Assembly (NCBI GenBank): GCA_050730835.1
Contig: JBOHNS010000014.1
Location: 1 to 18,523 of the forward strand
DNA length: 18,523 bases
Reading direction: 5' to 3'
Source: JBOHNS01 sp050730835
Lineage (GTDB): Bacteria > Patescibacteriota > Saccharimonadia > Saccharimonadales > UBA4665
Shown: in pieces, positions 12,742-18,523 of the stretch
Position numbering within the stretch: the first letter of the stretch is position 1
Layout: each line of letters opens with the position of its first letter
The notes under the pieces: generated by a model
Database searches by the model: none
What the model was told of the DNA's origin: nothing
What the model saw: only the letters and a program-made list of their open reading frames with translations
Program-made: the position numbers and the translations under genes

Positions 12742-12993
12742 TTATTCCAGCGTATTGACTTTGCCGGCTAGCATTAGCAAAATCACGCCGACAACAATCG
12801 CCACCAACGGGTTATTCAAGATCGGGATTTGCTCGATGGTCGTCCAAACGCCGAACCAGCAAAAGTTAAGACCAACAAACACCAGCGCGATAAACAATGC
12901 TTTGTGGTGCAATTTGAGATTTTTGCGTACCCGAAAAATATCATCGGCGCCCAGCGTGCGATGATGCTGATTGGGACTCTGGTTAGTTGTCAT
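12742..12993 (-). CDS. Small two-helix membrane protein of unknown function
   Basis: An 83-residue protein I do not recognise. The N-terminal 30 residues are polar and basic (MTTNQSPNQHHRTLGADD, then RVRKNLKLHHK), followed by two hydrophobic segments at about 31-50 and 61-77 with a short loop between; the C-terminus is short (GKVNTLE). It resembles small two-helix membrane proteins seen near signalling or envelope genes. A clear AAGGAGC ribosome site lies 9 bp before the ATG at 12993. It follows the three-gene two-component operon by 63 bp in the same direction, with promoter-like and hairpin sequence between, so it may be read through or separately controlled. Confidence 0.7.
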   Translation of the reverse strand: MTTNQSPNQHHRTLGADDIFRVRKNLKLHHKALFIALVFVGLNFCWFGVWTTIEQIPILNNPLVAIVVGVILLMLAGKVNTLE

Positions 12994-13016
12994 GTTAGTG
13001 TAGCTCCTTAAAAATT

Positions 13017-13049
13017 ATTTGATAAATTCATTTTAGCAAATTATCAAAT
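13017..13049 (-). promoter_or_regulatory. AT-rich inverted repeat overlapping a promoter-like sequence
   Basis: ATTTGATAA/TTATCAAAT (13017-13025 and 13041-13049) flank a 15-bp spacer. On the minus strand the arms also read as TTGATA and TATCAA 17 bp apart, close to a -35/-10 pair. It may be the promoter of the small membrane protein, an operator, or a weak AT-rich terminator of the operon (a TTTTT follows on the minus strand). Confidence 0.4.
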
Positions 13050-13056
13050 TTTAAGC

Positions 13057-14175
13057 TTACAGCGGCAGACTAAAGCGAAAGCTGGCGCCTTTGCCTGGGC
13101 TGGAGGCGACGCCGATGTTGCCGCCGTGCAAATTAACCAAATATTTTGCCCAATATAATCCCAAACCGGTGCCGGATGTCGCCACCGCTCCGTCCAGCCG
13201 CGAAAATTTTTCGAATAGTTTGGCTTGATCGGCTTTACTAATGCTCGGACCATTATTGCTGATGGTAAACGTCAGCGTTTTGCCGCTAACCCATAAATTG
13301 ATGCTGATGACTTGGTTTTCCGGCGAATATTTAATCGAATTATCGAGCAAATTATCGACCACCATACGCATGTTCGGACGGTCGGCTTTGATTAATTTTT
13401 GGAAATTTTGCGGTTTGGTTGTTATGGTTACTTGCTGATTTTTGGTGCTCAAGGCGTCGCCTTGATCGCGCACGACTTCTGCGATTAGTTGGGCCAAGTT
13501 GAAGCTGGTTTTACGCAGTGTGATGTTGCCGGCGTTCGCCTGGGCGGCTTTCAGCAGGGAGTTAATAATTTTTATCTGGCGCTCGTTGCTGGCGTAAGCG
13601 TTATTTAGCATTTGGCGCTGGTCGCGGCTGATTTTGCCGGCATAGCCAGACAGCAGCATGCCGACATATTGTTTGACGGCTGTGGCCGGCGTGCGCAGCT
13701 GGTGGCTGGCCACGGCGATGAATTCGTCTTTGGTTTTGTTCAGTTCGATTAGTTGCTGCAGTCGTCGGGTTTCCGCCTGTTTGCGTTGCAATCCGTAGCG
13801 CAAGCTGCGCGCCAGCAGCTCGGCATTGAACTTGCCTTTGACTAAATAATCGGCCACACCTTGCTCCATGGCGCGGTGCTCAATGGTTTCATCGCCGGCG
13901 CCGGTCAGAATAATAAACGGTTGTTCGCGTCGGCTCAAATCGAAATTACTGAGCAAATCCAGGCCAGTTTGGGCGCCCAGATGATAATCAATTAAATAAA
14001 TATCGTGCTTGGCGGCGGCGATAAGCTTGGCCGCCTCGGCAAAACTAGCGACCCATTGCAAATTTAATTTGGGCCGAATAATTTTGCTCAGCATGTCGCG
14101 AATTATCAAATAATCGTCTTCGTCGTCGTCGACGAGCAGCACTTTGACTAGCGGGTTATTTGGCTTAAGCGCCAT
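13057..14175 (-). CDS. Receiver-histidine kinase protein
   Basis: A 372-residue cytoplasmic protein. I start at the ATG at 14175, which overlaps the end of the preceding response regulator gene by 11 bp and places the receiver domain at the N-terminus. Residues 9-128 are a receiver: VLLVDDDEDD, phosphoacceptor Asp63 in LIDYHLG, Thr91 in ILTGAG and Lys113 in YLVKGK. A short coil leads to HisKA with phosphorylatable His158 in VASHQLRTP, then HATPase_c with NLLDNSIKYSP (N box), an unusual ISNNGPSI in place of the canonical DxGxG, and GTGLGLYWAK. It has no membrane segment. Receiver-kinase proteins of this layout relay signals from another kinase, here probably the one encoded at the head of the operon. 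Confidence 0.9.
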   Translation of the reverse strand: MALKPNNPLVKVLLVDDDEDDYLIIRDMLSKIIRPKLNLQWVASFAEAAKLIAAAKHDIYLIDYHLGAQTGLDLLSNFDLSRREQPFIILTGAGDETIEHRAMEQGVADYLVKGKFNAELLARSLRYGLQRKQAETRRLQQLIELNKTKDEFIAVASHQLRTPATAVKQYVGMLLSGYAGKISRDQRQMLNNAYASNERQIKIINSLLKAAQANAGNITLRKTSFNLAQLIAEVVRDQGDALSTKNQQVTITTKPQNFQKLIKADRPNMRMVVDNLLDNSIKYSPENQVISINLWVSGKTLTFTISNNGPSISKADQAKLFEKFSRLDGAVATSGTGLGLYWAKYLVNLHGGNIGVASSPGKGASFRFSLPL

Positions 14176-14617
14176 TTTTGTCGGCCTCGCCGGGTAGTTC
14201 CACGATTTCAAACCAGTAATTGCCCAGCACTTTGATAACTTCGACCAAACCCTCAAATGTCACTGGCTTGGTAATGAAAGAATTGACGCCCAATTGATAG
14301 GATTTAATGATATCTTCTTCAGCTTTGGATGTTGTAAAAACAACTACTGGAATGTCTTTTAAATCCGGGTCGGATTTGATTTCTTTTAAGGCTTCGCGGC
14401 CGTCTTTTTTGGGCATGTTGAGATCCAGCAAAATAATGCCCGGGCGCTGCCAATTGGGGTTGTTTGTCTTGTGGCGCAAACACTGCATCAGCTGCTCGCC
14501 GTCGCTGACGCGCTGCAAATCGTTTAATAATTTGCTTTTGGCGAGCGCCTTTTTGGTCAAAACGAAATCATCGTCATCGTCATCGGCCATTAGAATTGAT
14601 ATTTTTTTAGCGTTCAC
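14165..14617 (-). CDS. Single-domain response regulator (Rcp1/CheY-like)
   Basis: A 150-residue stand-alone receiver of the Rcp1 type that partners phytochrome-like kinases. The acidic pocket is a run of six aspartates at residues 12-17 (ADDDDDDF), phosphoacceptor Asp65 lies in LLDLNMPKKDG, the switch Thr in VVVFTTSKAEED, and the conserved Lys in FITKPVTFEGL. There is no DNA-binding output domain, so it passes phosphate or acts by protein contact. Translation starts at GTG (14617) with AAGGAGGTT 5 bp upstream; the start codon overlaps the kinase stop (GTGA). The next gene overlaps its end by 11 bp, so all three are translationally coupled. Confidence 0.95.
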   Translation of the reverse strand: MNAKKISILMADDDDDDFVLTKKALAKSKLLNDLQRVSDGEQLMQCLRHKTNNPNWQRPGIILLDLNMPKKDGREALKEIKSDPDLKDIPVVVFTTSKAEEDIIKSYQLGVNSFITKPVTFEGLVEVIKVLGNYWFEIVELPGEADKNGA

Positions 14618-16383
14618 TTTGGAACCTCCTTTGGCTTAGGATTAATTGGTAAAGTTATGATAAAACAAGCGCCTTGGCCGGGTCGGCTGCTGGCCGTGAT
14701 TTGGCCGCCGTGGCGCTCGGCGATTTTGCGGCAAACGGCCAGACCGATGCCGGTGCCTTCGTAAGTTTCGCGGCCGTGCAGGCGCTGGAAAACGGTAAAG
14801 ATTCTGTCTAAGTATTTTTCGTCGAAGCCGATGCCGTTATCCGACACGAACAATTGATAATCGGTGATTTTGCCGTTGTCGTCTTGGATGTTCTGGCTAT
14901 AAACTTTGACGATCGGGTTGACACCCGGCCGGGCGAATTTTAGAGAATTGGCGATTAAATTTTGCAATAGTTGGCGCATTTGCGTGGCGTCGGCGCTGAT
15001 GGTGGGCAGTTTGGCGAGTTCCACGCGGCCGCGGCTTTCCAACAGCCGGGTTTCCAGGTCGCCGATGACTTCTTCGGCGATGGTATTTAAATTGACTAAC
15101 GCAAAAGGTTGGGCTTTGGTGGCCACCCGCGAAAACGACAATAAATCTTCGATCAGCACATTCATGCGCGAGGCCGCGCTGAGCATGCGGTTCAAATAAT
15201 CGTGGCCGTCGGGCAGCTGGTTGGCGAACTCGGCTTCTAATAAATTGCCGAAAGCCTGGATTTTGCGTAAGGGCTCGCGCAAATCGTGCGAGGCGATATA
15301 GGCGAAATCCTGCAATTCTTGGTTGGAGCGTTGCAGCTGTTGGTTAGAAGTTTGCAGCTGGCTGGTGCGCTGGCGGACGCGATTTTCCAGCCGGCGGTTG
15401 GCGTCTTTCAGTTTGGCTTGCAGGCTTTTACGTTGTTTTAATTGTTTTTCTGTGGCGCCGTAGAGCTGGGCGTTGGTCATGGCTAGCGAAGCGCGGGCGG
15501 CGACTGATTGAGCCAGGGCTAAATCGGCCTGAGTGTAGGCCGGGCGTTTGGCGCCGCGCACCAAAGTTATGGCGCCGATTGGCTGGCGGTTGACGATTAG
15601 CGGAGCGATTATGATTGAATCAATGTCAAAATCATCCAGTAATTTTCGTTGACTGGCCGGCAACTTTAATTTATTCAGATTGGGATAAAATTCGGCTTGG
15701 CCGGTGCGAATAACGCTTGGCACGCCGCGGGCGACTTTCATATCGAGTTTTTGCTGCCGGCGATAAGCTTTGGCGCGTTCCAGGCGTTCGGGATTTTTAT
15801 GGATGATAGCGACTTGCTTTAAATTATTTTTGCTTATGACAAAGTCTACGGCGCACCAATCGGCCAAACCTGGCACCGCCAGTTGCGCGATATTTTTCAA
15901 AACCTTTTTATCATCTAGCGAGGTGCTGAGCACTTGGCTGGCCTCTAGTAAAAAGTTCAAATTGTCTTTCAGGCGTTTTTGGGCGCCCAAATTTTCTAAA
16001 GTTTGGACGATTAATGGCTGCCGGCCGCCACTGTCCGGCAGCGGATAATGGACAATCCGCCAAGCGCCATATCTAGCTTTGGCGGCCTCCGATAGCCAAA
16101 AAGCGGCTATGTCCGGGCTGTCGGGCTGGTTGCCGGCGGCGGCGCGCTGCAGCGATTCGGCCAGCAGCTTGGCGTCGGCTTTTTGGGCTTTGGCCCGGCC
16201 CGGCCGAAAGGCTTTAAAAAAGGCCTGGCCCTCCAGCGCTTTGGCTGTTTGGCCGCTGATATCAAGATAGGCCTGATTGGCGTCGACAATGGTAAAGGCC
16301 GGCGCGTCCGCGAGTAAAACTAAATAAGCTTCGGGCAAAGCCTTAAACAAAGTCTGATAATCGAGACGATTGAGCGCTGCCAT
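14614..16383 (-). CDS. PAS-GAF sensor histidine kinase
   Basis: A 589-residue soluble kinase starting at the ATG at 16383 (a GTG at 16395 in frame is the alternative; AAGGTG upstream fits the ATG slightly better). Domains in order: PAS-like (about 10-140, with TIVDANQAYLDISG), GAF (about 145-300, with SIIIAPLIVNRQPIGAITLVR), coiled coil (about 300-350, Gln/Arg rich), HisKA with His366 in YIASHDLREPLRKI, and HATPase_c with NLIANSLKFA, DNGIGF, FTVFQRLHGR and GTGIGLAVCRK. It is organised like phytochrome-type kinases but the GAF lacks an evident bilin cysteine motif, so the signal is unknown. It has no membrane segments. It heads the three-gene operon and should phosphorylate the small regulator encoded next. 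Confidence 0.93.
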   Translation of the reverse strand: MAALNRLDYQTLFKALPEAYLVLLADAPAFTIVDANQAYLDISGQTAKALEGQAFFKAFRPGRAKAQKADAKLLAESLQRAAAGNQPDSPDIAAFWLSEAAKARYGAWRIVHYPLPDSGGRQPLIVQTLENLGAQKRLKDNLNFLLEASQVLSTSLDDKKVLKNIAQLAVPGLADWCAVDFVISKNNLKQVAIIHKNPERLERAKAYRRQQKLDMKVARGVPSVIRTGQAEFYPNLNKLKLPASQRKLLDDFDIDSIIIAPLIVNRQPIGAITLVRGAKRPAYTQADLALAQSVAARASLAMTNAQLYGATEKQLKQRKSLQAKLKDANRRLENRVRQRTSQLQTSNQQLQRSNQELQDFAYIASHDLREPLRKIQAFGNLLEAEFANQLPDGHDYLNRMLSAASRMNVLIEDLLSFSRVATKAQPFALVNLNTIAEEVIGDLETRLLESRGRVELAKLPTISADATQMRQLLQNLIANSLKFARPGVNPIVKVYSQNIQDDNGKITDYQLFVSDNGIGFDEKYLDRIFTVFQRLHGRETYEGTGIGLAVCRKIAERHGGQITASSRPGQGACFIITLPINPKPKEVPK

Positions 16384-16507
16384 AATTTTATCCACACCTT
16401 AAACATCGTTAAAAAGCAGCTTTTAAACGCTTGCTTGATTTAATGATTAAGTTATAGTCTAGCTGATGAGCAGCTGTTTTTAAGTTAGATTTTTCACTGT
16501 AATTTGG

Positions 16508-17230
16508 CTAGATTGTGGCATGGAATAAACGGCCGATGAAAAATGTTATGGCTGTGGCGGCGGCGATTAGCAGCAATTGACGGGCGGCGACGCGGTACCA
16601 CGGGACGCCCGATTGCCGGCCCAAATAGCCGCCTACGCCAATCGCGGCCAAGCCGGATAAAATTAGCGATACGTACAAAGCGCGGTTGTGAGTCAAAAAC
16701 AGCCAAGGAATTAGCGGCACGAAGGCGCCGAGCGCGAATGTAATTAGCGATGAGCCGCCGGCGGCGTAGGGCGAGCCCAGTTCGTTCGGGTCAATGCCGA
16801 GTCGGCCTTTGGCGTAAACCGCCATAGCTTTTTGACTGTCTTTGACTAAATCTTGGCTGGCGCTGGCCGCGTGTTGCTGGCTTAAGCCCTGGTCTTTCAT
16901 AATGTCTGTCAAGGCTTTTTGGGCGTTTTCGGGATCGTTTTTGATAGCTTGTTCTTCTACGCGCAGTACGCCGGCCAAAAGTTCGCTCTGGGCTTTCATG
17001 GAAATATATTCGCCAACGGCCATCGAAAAGGCGCCGGCTACCAAACTGGCCACGCCGGCCACTATGACAATATGCACCGAACTGCTGGCGCCGGCCACGC
17101 CCAAAATCAGTGCCGTGTTGGTGACCAAACCGTCGCTAATGCCGAGCGTCGCGGCACGCGCTGCGCCGCTTTGCACCTGCGCCGCCTTTTTTTGGTTGGC
17201 GCTGGAACCGACCGAATTTGCCTCGCTCAT
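16508..17230 (-). CDS. VIT1/CCC1-family Fe2+/Mn2+ transporter
   Basis: A 240-residue membrane protein of the VIT family, which exports or sequesters Fe2+ and Mn2+ by proton antiport. The first conserved block GISDGLVTNTALILGVAGA (residues 30-48) and the second AGAFSMAVGEYISMKAQSEL (65-84) form helices 1 and 2. A Glu-rich cytosolic helical segment (about 85-150, EEQAIKNDPENAQKAL) corresponds to the metal-binding domain, and helices 3-5 follow (GGSSLITFALGAFVPLIPWLF onward). The length matches bacterial homologues. The start is leaderless-like: TATAAT (17244-17239) is 8 bp before the ATG, without Shine-Dalgarno. It is divergent from the next gene and close to no other metal gene, though Ni-SOD lies elsewhere in the window. 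Confidence 0.92.
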   Translation of the reverse strand: MSEANSVGSSANQKKAAQVQSGAARAATLGISDGLVTNTALILGVAGASSSVHIVIVAGVASLVAGAFSMAVGEYISMKAQSELLAGVLRVEEQAIKNDPENAQKALTDIMKDQGLSQQHAASASQDLVKDSQKAMAVYAKGRLGIDPNELGSPYAAGGSSLITFALGAFVPLIPWLFLTHNRALYVSLILSGLAAIGVGGYLGRQSGVPWYRVAARQLLLIAAATAITFFIGRLFHATI

Positions 17231-17380
17231 TGTCAGTAATTATAACACAAACTGAGCATCTGACAGGCTTAATCGGCCTAAAATTGCTAATTTAGGTAAT
17301 TAGTCTTCGGGCGCGGATAATTTACGGTAGGACTTTTAAAAGTTATTTAAAAGCTCAAGTAAGCGTTTATAATACAAATT
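17231..17380. promoter_or_regulatory. Divergent promoter region with two leaderless-type -10 elements
   Basis: Minus strand: TATAAT at 17244-17239, 8 bp before the VIT gene ATG. Plus strand: TATAAT at 17368-17373, 7 bp before the ATG at 17381. A perfect palindrome ACTTTTAAAAGT (17332-17343) followed by a second TTTAAAAG lies about 25 bp upstream of the plus-strand -10, near its expected -35, and could bind a regulator. Neither gene has a Shine-Dalgarno or a good -35. Confidence 0.5.
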
Positions 17381-18379
17381 ATGAAACATTTTTGGCCGCG
17401 CAAGCTGGGATTGCCGCCTGCGGTTGTTGGTTTGGCAGCCTTATTATTGCTAATTATTGGCTTAATGCAGTTGATTAATCGGCCGGGGCATTTGGTCAAG
17501 CGGCCCGGCCAAGCGACTGGCGCGGCCGGCGCTCAGGCTAAGACGAGCCAGCAAAAGGCTGCTAAACTTAAGGCAAAACAACCATTTCAATTTCCGGCCG
17601 GCGGCCGCGTCATATTGCCGTATTATCGTTTGGTGGCGCTCTATGGCACGCCCAATATTCCGGCGCTCGGCGCGCTGGGCCAGCAATCGCTGCCGGCAAC
17701 TATTAAGCGCGTCAAAGCTATGGCCGCCAATTATCAGACATATTCTCGGCAGCCGATTTTGCCGACACTGGAAATTATCGCCACCGTTGCCTCTGACGCG
17801 CCGACCGCTAATCACGATTATTCGCGGGAAGTGCCGCTCAAGCAGTTGCAGCCGTGGCTCAGTGCGGCGCGCTTGAGCGGGGTTTATGTGGTGCTTGATT
17901 TGCAGCCCGGCCGCAATAATTTTTTGGCTCAAGCCAAAGAATACGCGTCGCTACTCAAGCAGCCCAATGTTGGCTTGGCGCTCGATCCGGAATGGAAGCT
18001 GACGGCCAAGCAAGTTCCGCTAAAGCAAATCGGCACGGTCGATATCAGCAAAATTAATCAAACCGCCGCTTGGCTGGCTCATCTAACCACCCAAAATCAC
18101 TTGCCACAAAAGTTATTTTTACTCCAGCAATTTTGGCCGGATATGATTCGCGGCCGACAAGCTTTGGACGTCGACCACAGCAGCCTAGCTAACGTCATCC
18201 AAATGGATGGCAGCGGCACGCAAGCCCAAAAATTGCAAACCTGGCAAACCATCAAAGCCGCAGCGCCCGGCAACACTCTGTTCGGCTGGAAAAATTTCTT
18301 CGTAGTCGACCACCCCACGCTAACGCCGGCCCAAACCATGCAGCTTTCACCCCAGCCGTTTTACATTTCCTATCAATAA
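17381..18379 (+). CDS. Conserved membrane-anchored protein, possible TIM-barrel hydrolase fold
   Basis: A 332-residue protein with an N-terminal membrane anchor or uncleaved signal (about residues 12-31), an Ala/Lys/Gln-rich linker (about 40-68) and an outer domain of about 260 residues. Blocks such as LVALYGTPNIPALGALG, PTLEIIATVASDAP, GVYVVLDLQPGRNNF, NVGLALDPEW, IGTVDISKIN, LFLLQQFWPDMI, VIQMDGSGTQ and the ending PFYISYQ match my memory of an uncharacterised actinobacterial lipoprotein/secreted family. Alternating hydrophobic strands ending in acidic residues suggest a TIM-barrel glycoside-hydrolase-like fold; catalysis is unproven. The start is decided by TATAAT 7 bp before the ATG. It is probably monocistronic. 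Confidence 0.75.
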   Translation: MKHFWPRKLGLPPAVVGLAALLLLIIGLMQLINRPGHLVKRPGQATGAAGAQAKTSQQKAAKLKAKQPFQFPAGGRVILPYYRLVALYGTPNIPALGALGQQSLPATIKRVKAMAANYQTYSRQPILPTLEIIATVASDAPTANHDYSREVPLKQLQPWLSAARLSGVYVVLDLQPGRNNFLAQAKEYASLLKQPNVGLALDPEWKLTAKQVPLKQIGTVDISKINQTAAWLAHLTTQNHLPQKLFLLQQFWPDMIRGRQALDVDHSSLANVIQMDGSGTQAQKLQTWQTIKAAAPGNTLFGWKNFFVVDHPTLTPAQTMQLSPQPFYISYQ

Positions 18380-18430
18380 TTAAATTACTTAAAAATAACA
18401 TCTAAAAAGCCGAGACCTTATTTTTAATAT

Positions 18431-18479
18431 TCCTGCTGCCAGGAACCGGCCAATTACTTTTTGCTGGCAAAAAGTAATT
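18431..18479 (+). terminator. Hairpins downstream of the membrane-anchored protein gene
   Basis: A perfect 13-bp stem AATTACTTTTTGC/GCAAAAAGTAATT (18452-18464 and 18467-18479) with a 2-bp centre follows a small hairpin TCCTG-CTGC-CAGGA (18431-18444). There is no U-run after the stem, so it may be a terminator with internal T/A runs or the end of a repeat element continuing beyond the window. Nothing coding is seen from 18380 to 18523. Confidence 0.45.
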
Positions 18480-18523
18480 CAAAAACCACGGGCTGATAAG
18501 CCGCCAGCCAGGGCTTTAAGTCA

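Noticed and set aside
16462..16486. AGCTG-ATGAG-CAGCT hairpin with T-run on the plus strand after the VIT gene
   Set aside because: The stem is only 5 bp and the T-run is on the wrong strand for both flanking minus-strand genes.
17462..17932. Minus-strand open frame of 156 codons inside the conserved membrane-anchored protein gene
   Set aside because: Arg/Gln-rich composition typical of a shadow frame, no homology recognised, and the plus-strand gene has a promoter and family motifs.
1..18523. tRNA, rRNA, insertion sequences, toxin-antitoxin pairs or prophage genes
   Set aside because: No TPsiC-loop-like GTTCRANYC with acceptor stem, no rRNA sequence, and no transposase, integrase or recognisable toxin/antitoxin reading frame was found on either strand.

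Overview
The window looks like a chromosomal segment of a Patescibacteria/CPR bacterium, most likely Candidatus Saccharibacteria (TM7). The clues are a sortase-anchored (LPNTG) PKD surface protein with an N-terminal domain I associate with Saccharibacteria, a Ni-SOD with its maturation protease, and a small flavin electron-transfer cluster with an NqrB/RnfD-like membrane domain fused to a ferredoxin-reductase-type module. UGA serves as a normal stop codon, which argues against Absconditabacteria and Gracilibacteria. The taxonomic call is an inference from gene content. No rRNA, tRNA, insertion sequence, prophage or CRISPR array was found.

Layout from left to right. At 1-618 is the 3' end of a LamG/concanavalin-type surface protein. 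A heptad-repeat coiled-coil protein (775-1182) abuts trmD (1183-1839). sodN and sodX (2130-2964) follow, separated by a 123-bp imperfect palindrome that supplies sodX's only ATG. An ABC-2 exporter operon on the minus strand (2927-4620) carries a one-base frameshift in both the permease and the ATPase. Next come a zincin-like metallopeptidase, an RRM RNA-binding protein and the LPNTG surface protein (minus strand, 4879-7390), then a 530-bp gene-free stretch. pup and pafA (minus strand, 7921-9695) are divergent from an FMN-binding protein / apbE / NqrB-FNR operon (plus strand, 9817-12508). A small membrane protein precedes a three-gene two-component operon (minus strand, 13057-16383) of sensor kinase, Rcp1-type response regulator and receiver-histidine kinase. 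The window closes with a VIT1/CCC1-like metal transporter (minus) divergent from a conserved membrane-anchored protein (plus), followed by a strong hairpin.

How the genes may work together. Pup and PafA form a pupylation pair, but no proteasome, ATPase ring or Dop gene lies in this window. The flavin cluster would move electrons from NAD(P)H through a membrane flavoprotein to an external, covalently flavinylated protein. Ni-SOD and the VIT-like transporter fit oxygen and metal stress handling. The three-gene signalling operon is built like a phosphorelay.

Two structural themes recur. Five genes have a -10-like hexamer placed only 7-8 bp before the start codon, as expected for leaderless mRNAs. 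A repeat of about 150 bp occurs twice in inverted orientation (4680-4826 and 12575-12729), bracketing the central 7.7 kb.
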